A stretch of DNA of 5,735 nucleotides. Source: CAYFNK01 sp964393215 (lineage in GTDB: Archaea; Nanobdellota; Nanobdellia; SCGC-AAA011-G17; PNOQ01). Shown in pieces: positions 1 through 4,873 of this stretch (its first letter is position 1; every line of letters begins with the position of its first letter). Where the stretch lies: the NCBI GenBank assembly GCA_964393215.1, contig CAYMSW010000039.1, forward strand, positions 1 through 5,735, read 5' to 3'. Under the pieces are notes generated by a model. The model saw only the letters and a program-made list of their open reading frames with translations, ran no database searches and was not told the origin of the DNA. The position numbers were made by a program, and so were the translations under genes.

Positions 1-3
1 ATT

Positions 4-10
4 AAGGAGG
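4..10 (+). promoter_or_regulatory. Shine-Dalgarno site deciding a TTG start
   Basis: AAGGAGG lies 7 nt before the TTG at 18. It is a near-perfect match to the anti-Shine-Dalgarno end of 16S rRNA and is the reason for accepting the TTG as a real start. The helicase gene at 925 has the same layout (GGAGG, 7-nt spacer, TTG), so the two starts support each other. Confidence 0.75.
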
Positions 11-17
11 AATCGAA

Positions 18-248
18 TTGACAACCCAGAATCAAAAACGCCGTCGGTTCCTTCACTTTAAAAATCAGCTTCGAAGTCAATTTAAACTTACCCTCCGCCA
101 TCGCAAGGGCGGATTTTTTGAAATTAAATCATCACATGGGCGTCTGGTCTGGAGAGGGAAAGGGTGGATGGCTCTTGTGGCATTTTTGAAACAATGTGAT
201 ATTCCAGGTCCTCACGGCATCAATGGAGGTTGTCACTGTTGTCGTTGA
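18..248 (+). CDS. Small basic protein, 76 aa, function unknown
   Basis: I do not recognise this gene. The start is TTG behind a strong AAGGAGG, and the stop is TGA. The product is strongly basic: 16 Lys/Arg against 2 Asp/Glu, with a KRRR cluster at residues 7-10 and more basic residues to about residue 48. This suggests nucleic-acid binding, although no named fold is visible. Residues 49-58 form a short hydrophobic stretch, too short and too near a lysine to be a convincing membrane segment. The C-terminus is a glycine-rich segment ending in CHCCR (Cys60, Cys72, Cys74, Cys75, His73), which could bind a metal. It is the first of three small genes in a row. Its promoter lies outside the window. 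The reading frame is probably real because of the ribosome binding site; the role is unknown. Confidence 0.6.
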   Translation: MTTQNQKRRRFLHFKNQLRSQFKLTLRHRKGGFFEIKSSHGRLVWRGKGWMALVAFLKQCDIPGPHGINGGCHCCR

Positions 249-279
249 GAGATGGAATCATCAAGGTTAATCTCAAAGG

Positions 280-531
280 ATGCTGGGGTGGAAACTGATG
301 GGTTGCCTTCGATGCCCTTCTAGAAAGGGGACGGCCTGTGAAGGTCCTTTGGGATTGTATGCTAGTGAGGTTAGCTGTGATTGTGAATGCCATCGGTGTA
401 AGGTTTGCTATTCCTTTGATTGCATCATGGTGGGAGGCCTTGATCGATGTTACATCCCTTGTACGGTGTGTGGTCTCTCAAAATGGATGTGTGATTGTAT
501 TGAGGTATTACCTTTGGTTGTGATAGGATGA
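280..531 (+). CDS. Cysteine-rich small protein, up to 83 aa, probably metal binding
   Basis: Fourteen of the 83 residues are cysteine: positions 9, 12, 20, 33, 35, 37, 40, 43, 48, 57, 61, 64, 71 and 73. They form CxxC pairs (9/12, 40/43, 61/64) and CxC pairs (33/35, 35/37, 71/73), which points to several zinc or other metal sites rather than disulfides in a cytoplasmic archaeal protein. No family is recognised. The start is uncertain. ATG 280 has no well-spaced ribosome binding site, whereas ATG 298 (codon 7) is preceded by GGGGTGG at 285-291 with a 6-nt spacer and would give 77 residues without losing any cysteine. The stop TGA at 529-531 overlaps the ATG of the next gene, which suggests translational coupling and is the best evidence that this frame is translated. 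Small cysteine-rich proteins of this kind are frequent in archaeal mobile elements; that link is inferred. Confidence 0.55.
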   Translation: MLGWKLMGCLRCPSRKGTACEGPLGLYASEVSCDCECHRCKVCYSFDCIMVGGLDRCYIPCTVCGLSKWMCDCIEVLPLVVIG

Positions 532-815
532 ATTTCTGGAATGTTCGAAGGGTGGGAGGCCATACTCCTCAGCTGGACAATATCCCCTTCTTGCTTCAAC
601 TTCGTGATGAAAAGAAAACGGCTCATGGAGATAATACGCTTGTGAAAACGTGGTTCTGTAATTGTGGCTCCCAGAACCCTAGAGGTCTGAATCAGTGTCT
701 TGATTGCGCTGGAGATCGTAAGGAATCTGAGCTTCTAAAGTCGCATATTTCCGGTCTTTGTGGTGGTGCGACCAACTGTAGATTCTGTGAAGAGGAAGGG
801 AGAACGACATGTTAA
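528..815 (+). CDS. Small protein with a RanBP2-like zinc finger, 95 aa
   Basis: Residues 42-60 read W-x-C-x-C-x3-N-x6-C-x2-C, with Trp42, Cys44, Cys46, Asn50, Cys57 and Cys60. The known RanBP2-type (RBZ) zinc finger pattern is W-x-C-x(2-4)-C-x3-N-x6-C-x2-C, so everything fits except the first spacing, which is one residue short. In characterised RBZ fingers the Trp and Asn contact ubiquitin or single-stranded RNA; here the ligand is unknown. A second possible metal site follows near the C-terminus (His73, Cys78, Cys84, Cys87, Cys95). The ATG overlaps the stop of the preceding cysteine-rich gene (ATGA) and no strong ribosome binding site of its own is seen, so translation probably depends on the upstream gene. 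The frame ends in TAA, 9 nt before the left arm of a 13-bp inverted repeat. Function is not established. Confidence 0.6.
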   Translation: MNFWNVRRVGGHTPQLDNIPFLLQLRDEKKTAHGDNTLVKTWFCNCGSQNPRGLNQCLDCAGDRKESELLKSHISGLCGGATNCRFCEEEGRTTC

Positions 816-924
816 CGATTAACGGAGGGTTACGGGCTGGCATCTCATCCCCCTTCTACACGATTGATTCAGCATTTGTTATTCCCGTAACCCTCCACGC
901 ACTTCTCATGCTGGAGGTTGGCAT
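816..924 (+). repeat. Intergenic 13-bp perfect inverted repeat before the helicase gene
   Basis: GGAGGGTTACGGG at 824-836 is the exact reverse complement of CCCGTAACCCTCC at 884-896, separated by 47 nt. By simple counting, a perfect 13-bp pair this close is unlikely by chance (well below one expected in the whole window). No T-tract follows, so it is not a classic terminator. It could be an RNA structure controlling the helicase gene, a protein-binding site, or part of a replication origin beside the helicase; the sequence alone does not decide. No credible open reading frame occupies this gap. Confidence 0.8.
892..917 (+). promoter_or_regulatory. Helicase ribosome binding site that can pair with the repeat arm
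   Basis: GGAGG at 913-917 lies 7 nt before the TTG at 925 and fixes the helicase start. TGGAGG (912-917) is complementary to CCTCCA (892-897), five bases of which belong to the right arm of the upstream 13-bp repeat. A 6-bp hairpin with a 14-nt loop would therefore hide the ribosome binding site, and it competes with the longer left-arm/right-arm pairing. The pairing is seen in the sequence; a regulatory role is inferred. Confidence 0.5.
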
Positions 925-3000
925 TTGACTTCCATTGACCCACGGCGTTTCACAATCGAGGACCTCATGGAGATCTGGCGTGACTTCCTTCGAGAGGTCC
1001 ATCCTGGTCAGGGCAAAGGAATGCCTGCAAAATACAACTATGGCCAGCTCTTCCAAAGCAAGCTTGGAACAGAGCCGATAGCACTAGTTGATGTTGATAT
1101 TGAAGATATGGATGATTTCAACCCGGTATTAGCTAGCGCGTTCGAACTCAATGCTCTTGACTGCCGGGTGGCCTTGACCATCCTTCTCCAAAAGGAGCTT
1201 CAATACACAGGGGTCCTTCCAGGTTCTAAAGTTTGGCCCAATTTTATTGGTAAAGATCCCGAGGACACTCTTACCCTTGAGGAACTACGTGACCACCATA
1301 TTGGTTATCTAGTGTCGTTCAAGGTGGACGTCATCCGAATAGAACCATCTGTTCCCCATTACGACAAGAAATTCTTTCGATGCCAATGGGATGATTGCGG
1401 GCATACAAGTACACTCCGAGTAGGGTTGTTCGATCAAGATCGGGAGCCTCGCAAATGTCAAATGGATAACTGTAGGAATGCACGATCTTTTGAGCTTCTT
1501 CGGGCTCATTCAACCCACTATACTGTTCAATGGATCTCGGTCCAGACCCATCGAGAACATCTGAATGTCGGGGTTGTGGACCCAACACCAGCAGTGCTGA
1601 CCCATGGCATGGCTGGTGTCTCCAACGTTCGTGGAGTGACCATCCATGCAGTCTATCGCTTCGAGGTCCTACCTCGACCGAAAGGTGGAGGCCCCTCCAA
1701 GGTCTACCATTACTTGGAGGTCTTCGGCATCGAACATAATGATGCCGAGGAGACTCTGGAACTTACTGACGAGGACCGGGCTTACAACGAGCAACTGGCT
1801 AAACGACCGGATATTCACACCTACCTGGCTCGTTCCTTTGTCCCAGGGATACTAGGAAATCTATGGCCAAAGATGGCAATCGTGTTACAGGCTGTGGGGG
1901 CAGTGAAGATTGAACGAGCCGGTGGTGGTCGGTTCCGGGCCCTGATACATATTCTGATGATGGGGGATACGAGCACTGCCAAATCAGACCTGATAGAAGG
2001 TGGTGTCAGGATCAATGTCAAGTCAGTTTACAGCTCGGGAGAGGGTGCCTCGGGTGTCGGACTTTCAGCTGCAGCATTGAAGGATAAGACCACAGGACGC
2101 TACTATGCCCAACCGGGTTTGCTGGTCCTTGGCAATGGTGGACTTGCCGCGCTCGATGAGGTCGGAGAGCTTACCAACGAGGATCTCAACAAGGCCAAGT
2201 CTGGTCTTGAGCGTGGTACGATCCTGCTTACGAAGGGGGGTCTGCACTTGGAGCTTGTCTGCGAGACATCTTTTCTTGGTGGAGGCAATCCTCCACATGG
2301 TCAACGCCTCAAGGAGACGTCAATAATCGATCAGATCACGCTAGATCATGCATTCCTCTCGCGTATGGACCTGATCTTCGGCATCCGGGATATTCGACAA
2401 GAAGAGCGTGACCGGAAGATAGCTGATGCCATGCTCAAGGGTCTGATGGGAAAGATTGTTGACCAAGTCGAAGGAGATGAAGATGAAGCTCTACTCACCG
2501 AGGAGCAGCTGCTAAAGTTCATCATTCATTGCCATGAGATCTTTCCCGTCTTCCCCGAGACCCTCATTGAGAAGGTCCAGGACATCTATGTTCTTGCACG
2601 GAATAGTAGTGCTTACGGGCATCTGATGACTGCACGGCAAATGTGGACCATAGTTCGGTTGGCTCTTGCAGCTGCTCGATGTCGCTTTGCTAACGTGGTT
2701 TCTGAAGGTGATATCGAACTCGCCCGGGATATTCTTGCGATAGCTATGGAATCGCTGGCTGCGCTGGATATGCAGCCCGATCTGGATCATTTTGACCGGA
2801 AGGTGCCTATGGTGGATGAAATCCTTCAAGCCATTCGGAATATCGACCTTGCCAACGGAGGCACCGGTGCTGATGAGTATGAACTGATCAAAGACCTACA
2901 GGAGCGTGGTATCGAGGAGAAGAAGGCCTATGGTTTTCTCAAGCTCCTTCGGAGTGAGCAGAAAATCAGGATTGAAGAGCGGCGGTGGTTCCTATGTTGA
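925..3000 (+). CDS. mcm: MCM-family replicative DNA helicase homologue, 691 aa
   Basis: MCM proteins form hexameric rings that unwind DNA 3'-5' using ATP; 691 residues is a normal archaeal length. The N-terminal domain carries a zinc ribbon with Cys153, Cys158, Cys178 and Cys183 (two CxxxxC pairs). The AAA+ module spans about residues 298-590: Walker A GDTSTAKS (347-354, catalytic Lys353), a helix-2 region around 369-382, Walker B LAALDE (407-412), the pre-sensor-1 hairpin lysine Lys437, sensor 1 Asn455, the arginine finger Arg480 in LSRMDLIF, and sensor 2 Arg571. Residues from about 625 to 691 resemble the C-terminal winged helix. The start is TTG behind GGAGG; no alternative ATG lies in frame upstream before a stop. 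It is divergent: Walker A is usually GDPGTAKS and Walker B usually DEFDKM, here DEVGEL. All key residues remain, so activity is plausible. The divergence and the small neighbours suggest a mobile-element copy rather than the host's main helicase, which is an inference. Confidence 0.93.
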   Translation: MTSIDPRRFTIEDLMEIWRDFLREVHPGQGKGMPAKYNYGQLFQSKLGTEPIALVDVDIEDMDDFNPVLASAFELNALDCRVALTILLQKELQYTGVLPGSKVWPNFIGKDPEDTLTLEELRDHHIGYLVSFKVDVIRIEPSVPHYDKKFFRCQWDDCGHTSTLRVGLFDQDREPRKCQMDNCRNARSFELLRAHSTHYTVQWISVQTHREHLNVGVVDPTPAVLTHGMAGVSNVRGVTIHAVYRFEVLPRPKGGGPSKVYHYLEVFGIEHNDAEETLELTDEDRAYNEQLAKRPDIHTYLARSFVPGILGNLWPKMAIVLQAVGAVKIERAGGGRFRALIHILMMGDTSTAKSDLIEGGVRINVKSVYSSGEGASGVGLSAAALKDKTTGRYYAQPGLLVLGNGGLAALDEVGELTNEDLNKAKSGLERGTILLTKGGLHLELVCETSFLGGGNPPHGQRLKETSIIDQITLDHAFLSRMDLIFGIRDIRQEERDRKIADAMLKGLMGKIVDQVEGDEDEALLTEEQLLKFIIHCHEIFPVFPETLIEKVQDIYVLARNSSAYGHLMTARQMWTIVRLALAAARCRFANVVSEGDIELARDILAIAMESLAALDMQPDLDHFDRKVPMVDEILQAIRNIDLANGGTGADEYELIKDLQERGIEEKKAYGFLKLLRSEQKIRIEERRWFLC

Positions 3001-3015
3001 GCCTCCAGAAAAGAA

Positions 3016-3037
3016 TCTATAGATACTCTATAGATAT
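3016..3037 (+). promoter_or_regulatory. Paired TCTATAGA palindromes, possible TATA box or operator
   Basis: The 10-mer TCTATAGATA occurs at 3016-3025 and again at 3027-3036, so the two copies are 11 bp apart, about one helical turn. Each contains the perfect 8-bp palindrome TCTATAGA. The right copy lies about 27-35 nt before the ATG at 3063, a fitting place for an archaeal TATA box giving a very short or absent leader. Two in-phase palindromes also suit a dimeric regulator. The repeats are seen; the promoter or operator role is inferred. Confidence 0.4.
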
Positions 3038-3062
3038 GACAAAATTAGAGTTGGTGTGAAAA

Positions 3063-3536
3063 ATGCGATTTCAAAAGACCGGAGCAAAGAGCGTGATGAT
3101 GCATGTAGAAGCGTATGAGTTTCTGAAAGAAGAACTGTATCTTACTGATAGCCTCAACCGGGAAATGAGTATTTCGAAAAAGATCATGTTCTTGAAGAGA
3201 TTATGGAACAAGTATGGCGTCCTGGCTGATATCAGTGCCTTCTTCCAGGACGGCAAGGATTACCTTGAGGTCGTACTGAATCCGACGATGGGGAATGTGA
3301 TCTTCAAGATCTCGCTATTTGCTCAACGCGCCCTCAACGTCAAGGACATCGAACAACGAAATGAGCTTATCGAACGGTTAAGCGATGATGTTGACAAATG
3401 GACCCGAGAGATCGGTCTATTGCGGCATGAAGAGGAAGGACGCGATGATGTGCGAGCCCTCTATCATCGAAAAAGACCAGAGCAGAAGACACTCGAAGAG
3501 CTTGATGAAGAGGATTGTGAAGAAGAGACAAAATAG
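3063..3536 (+). CDS. Unrecognised 157-aa protein with acidic C-terminal tail
   Basis: No family is recognised. The ATG at 3063 follows GGTG (3053-3056), a weak match to the 3' part of a ribosome binding site, with a 6-nt spacer. The frame is closed upstream by a TGA two codons before the ATG, so no longer version exists. The body looks mostly helical and soluble: residues 15-50 and 93-125 are rich in Leu, Glu, Lys and Arg and could form amphipathic helices or a short coiled coil, with a more hydrophobic middle section (about 66-92). The last 14 residues hold nine Asp/Glu, an acidic tail. It sits 62 nt behind the helicase gene with its own promoter-like sequence, so it may be co-regulated or separately expressed. 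A GINS-like helicase partner was considered because of the position, but no GINS motif could be pointed to. The stop is TAG. Confidence 0.7.
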   Translation: MRFQKTGAKSVMMHVEAYEFLKEELYLTDSLNREMSISKKIMFLKRLWNKYGVLADISAFFQDGKDYLEVVLNPTMGNVIFKISLFAQRALNVKDIEQRNELIERLSDDVDKWTREIGLLRHEEEGRDDVRALYHRKRPEQKTLEELDEEDCEEETK

Positions 3537-3610
3537 AAGGAGGCTATGACAGGGAGACAATGGATATTTTTATGAAAATGACCTGCGGATACCGCCAACG
3601 AAACAGTTAA
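3537..3610 (+). other. Strong ribosome binding site leading into broken short frames
   Basis: AAGGAGG at 3537-3543 directly follows the TAG of the 157-aa gene. The first ATG (3546) is only 2 nt away and is in frame with the 121-aa gene downstream, but TGA codons at 3573-3575 and 3579-3581 stop it after 9 codons. A second frame, ATG 3560 to TAA 3608, would give 16 residues and has only a weak AGGGAG in front. From 3582 the downstream gene's frame is open without a start until ATG 3636. This could be a degraded 5' end, a sequence error, or a tiny real gene. Confidence 0.35.
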
Positions 3611-3635
3611 GGAATCTACTGATATTGAAAGTAAT

Positions 3636-4001
3636 ATGGTTCCTTCTACGGTATATGTCGATTGGGATCCACCAGCAGCGACAACCTTGTATTGCAGGAT
3701 TCAAGGGATATCGTGGAGTACCTTCAAGTACAATTTGTCAAGGGGACACGCACCAAGTAAATTGAGACAGATCGAATATGATCTTGAGCTCCACAAATAC
3801 AAATGTAAGAATTGTTCCTATTTCTTCATGGGAGATCAATGCACGAGAATTGGAACGGTCGAAGTCAATTCCATATGTAAATCCTACACTCCCCAACCTG
3901 GAATGCCATCATCGAAAAAGTCAAACAAGAAGGCAGGTGCCTCGAAAAATAAGAAGAAGGGTCCATCGAAGAACAAGGGTAAGCGTAAGAAGAAGAGATG
4001 A
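3636..4001 (+). CDS. Four-cysteine protein with lysine-rich tail, 121 aa, function unknown
   Basis: No named family is recognised. Cys57, Cys60, Cys69 and Cys81 form C-x2-C-x8-C-x11-C within a short region also containing YFF and a CKSY segment. This resembles small four-cysteine metal or iron-sulfur sites in which the last cysteine sits in a WCKLY-like context; that comparison is from memory of the pattern and is tentative. Residues 94-121 contain 14 Lys and 2 Arg and no acidic residue, with a repeated SKNK unit (103-106, 111-114). Such tails usually bind DNA or RNA or are flexible. ATG 3636 has no ribosome binding site, and the frame is open back to 3582 without a usable start, so the true N-terminus may lie upstream (see 3537-3610). 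The stop is TGA. The gene lies between the helicase block and the BREX operon and its size and motifs do not match BrxA. Confidence 0.6.
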   Translation: MVPSTVYVDWDPPAATTLYCRIQGISWSTFKYNLSRGHAPSKLRQIEYDLELHKYKCKNCSYFFMGDQCTRIGTVEVNSICKSYTPQPGMPSSKKSNKKAGASKNKKKGPSKNKGKRKKKR

Positions 4002-4053
4002 TGCTTTCGAAAGTGTCAATGGCGAACTCTGACCACTGACCACAAAGGCCAAA

Positions 4054-4068
4054 AAGGATAGTATCCTT
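4054..4068. promoter_or_regulatory. 15-bp palindrome, candidate operator for the BREX operon
   Basis: AAGGATA-G-TATCCTT is a perfect dyad around one central base. A loop of one base is too small for a good 7-bp hairpin, so a dimeric DNA-binding protein site is more likely than an RNA structure. It lies 118 nt upstream of the 28-codon frame that precedes brxB. Control of BREX genes by dedicated transcription factors is known in bacteria; no regulator gene is visible in this window. Confidence 0.35.
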
Positions 4069-4097
4069 CGTATTTCAGCATCGAGGTGCCTGCATTG

Positions 4098-4108
4098 CTA
4101 AAAATTAG
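4098..4108 (+). promoter_or_regulatory. Weak TATA-like element upstream of the BREX genes
   Basis: TAAAAATT (4099-4106) is the most AT-rich octamer of the gap and sits inside the short palindrome CTAA-AAA-TTAG. As an archaeal TATA box it would place transcription start near 4125-4130, about 55-60 nt before the ATG at 4186. There is no clear BRE purine element in front, so this is a weak guess. Confidence 0.2.
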
Positions 4109-4173
4109 TTGGCTTTTGTCGGACGATAAAGCATCATTCAAGATTCAATCGACAAGCGTGAGCTTCAGGCATC

Positions 4174-4179
4174 AGGAGG
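4174..4179 (+). promoter_or_regulatory. Shine-Dalgarno site of the 28-codon frame
   Basis: AGGAGG is followed by a 6-nt spacer and ATG 4186. It is one of the strongest ribosome binding sites in the window, stronger in spacing than the GGAGGGGG (4250-4257) that precedes the brxB ATG by 11 nt. Confidence 0.65.
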
Positions 4180-4185
4180 CATAGA

Positions 4186-4272
4186 ATGGACTATCTCATG
4201 TGGTTACCCATCCATCCATTGATCTCATCTAGACAGCAGTTGCAAGTTTGGAGGGGGTTTGATTATCAATGA
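4186..4272 (+). CDS. Short frame of 28 codons overlapping brxB, possible leader peptide
   Basis: ATG 4186 follows AGGAGG at an ideal distance, and the TGA at 4270-4272 overlaps the brxB ATG (ATGA). The predicted 28-residue peptide starts MDYLMWLPIHPL, has two Trp, and ends in a polar segment; it matches nothing I know and is too short for a clear fold. Its likely job is to deliver ribosomes to the brxB start, whose own ribosome binding site is rather distant, or to act as a translated leader that tunes BREX expression. An independent function of the peptide is possible but unsupported. The ATGA junction repeats the arrangement seen between the two cysteine-rich genes at 528. Translation is inferred from signals, not from homology. 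Confidence 0.45.
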   Translation: MDYLMWLPIHPLISSRQQLQVWRGFDYQ

Positions 4273-4868
4273 CCCAAGTTCAACCACCAATGAAATTAGA
4301 GGTAAGATTGGAGAAATTAAAGGAAAAGATTAAGGAAGAAGATTTCCTAAAAGGAAGAGGGCTTGGAAATGAGGTTCCGTTCTGGATATTTGATTACCCT
4401 CCAGAGATGGAGATATTTGTTCGTGATACAGTACAGAAAATAAAAAAGAACGCTAAAGCTCGTTCTCTCAACATCTGTGAAATCGATCTTTATCGTATTA
4501 GCCTTCAAATATTATTTAATAAAGTAAATATAGATAAAATATATAATTTAGAAAGCGAGAAAGGTTCAGACAGATTATTACAGAAATTAATAATGGCGCT
4601 TAAGTCTGATACCATGAAAATAGAAATTCAAAAGCTAATTAACAAGGAACAATATAATCTAATATTTCTTACAGGTGTAGGAAATATTTGGCCAATACTC
4701 CGATCCCATTCAATATTGAATAACCTGCAAACCGTTGAAGATGGAGTACCGTTGGTATTGTTTTATCCTGGAAAATATGACGGTAACGAGATTAGACTTT
4801 TTAATAAATTCAAAGATGCAAATTATTATAGGGCATTTCAATTAATTCCAGAAATATCAAAGAGGTAA
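4269..4868 (+). CDS. brxB: BREX system protein BrxB (DUF1788 family), 199 aa
   Basis: This is recognised as BrxB, a core component of BREX anti-phage systems with no assigned enzymatic activity. The diagnostic family segments are present: an FDYPPE segment near residues 41-46, an IDLY segment at 72-75, the highly typical TGVGNIWPILRSHSILNN stretch at 135-152, PLVLFYPGKYDG at 161-172, and NYYRAFQL at 185-192. The length of 199 residues is usual for the family. The ATG at 4269 overlaps the stop of the 28-codon frame, and GGAGGGGG lies 11 nt upstream; a TGA just upstream closes the frame, so the only alternative is ATG 4290 (Met8). The gene is AT-rich, with frequent AAA, ATA and TTA codons, unlike the helicase gene. 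It is followed after 5 nt by brxC, as in type 1 BREX operons, where the standard order is brxA-brxB-brxC-pglX-pglZ-brxL. Confidence 0.93.
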   Translation: MTQVQPPMKLEVRLEKLKEKIKEEDFLKGRGLGNEVPFWIFDYPPEMEIFVRDTVQKIKKNAKARSLNICEIDLYRISLQILFNKVNIDKIYNLESEKGSDRLLQKLIMALKSDTMKIEIQKLINKEQYNLIFLTGVGNIWPILRSHSILNNLQTVEDGVPLVLFYPGKYDGNEIRLFNKFKDANYYRAFQLIPEISKR

Positions 4869-4873
4869 AGATA

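Larger units (their letters stand above)
4002..4185. other. Apparently non-coding gap before the BREX operon
   Basis: No supported gene is seen on either strand in these 184 nt. They contain a 15-bp odd palindrome (4054-4068), a short palindrome around an A-tract (4098-4108), and a tandem GACCACT/GACCACA pair (4031-4044). The gap separates the lysine-rich gene from the first BREX-linked frame and is the natural place for the operon's promoter and control sites. BrxA, the usual gene ahead of brxB, cannot fit here. Confidence 0.6.

Noticed and set aside
338..523. 61-aa frame starting at GTG 338
   Set aside because: It lies wholly inside the cysteine-rich gene in another frame, has no ribosome binding site, and lacks the ATGA link to the following gene.
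824..896. Rho-independent-type terminator
   Set aside because: The loop is 47 nt and no T-tract follows the right arm.
1309..2829. Several frames of 60-105 codons on both strands inside the helicase gene
   Set aside because: The + strand frame at 925-3000 has unmistakable MCM motifs throughout, so these are shadows.
3071..3256. 61-aa minus-strand frame under the 157-aa gene
   Set aside because: It is a shadow of the + strand gene, which has a better start and a plausible soluble protein composition.
3063..3536. GINS subunit next to the helicase
   Set aside because: Position alone suggested it; no GINS A or B domain motif could be identified by eye.
3573..3581. TGA codons read as amino acids (recoding)
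   Set aside because: TGA ends most of the other genes here, including the helicase and two ATGA junctions, so a general reassignment is unlikely, and no selenocysteine-type context is seen.
3625..3765. TTG 3625 frame behind AAGGA
   Set aside because: It is out of frame with the four-cysteine gene, the spacer of 11 nt is long, and the predicted peptide shows no motif.
3636..4001. BrxA (DUF1819)
   Set aside because: The protein is too short, has a four-cysteine motif and a lysine tail, and shows none of the BrxA features.
3778..4032. 84-aa + strand frame overlapping the lysine-rich gene
   Set aside because: Its arginine-rich tail is simply the lysine-rich coding sequence read out of frame; the other frame has the four-cysteine motif.
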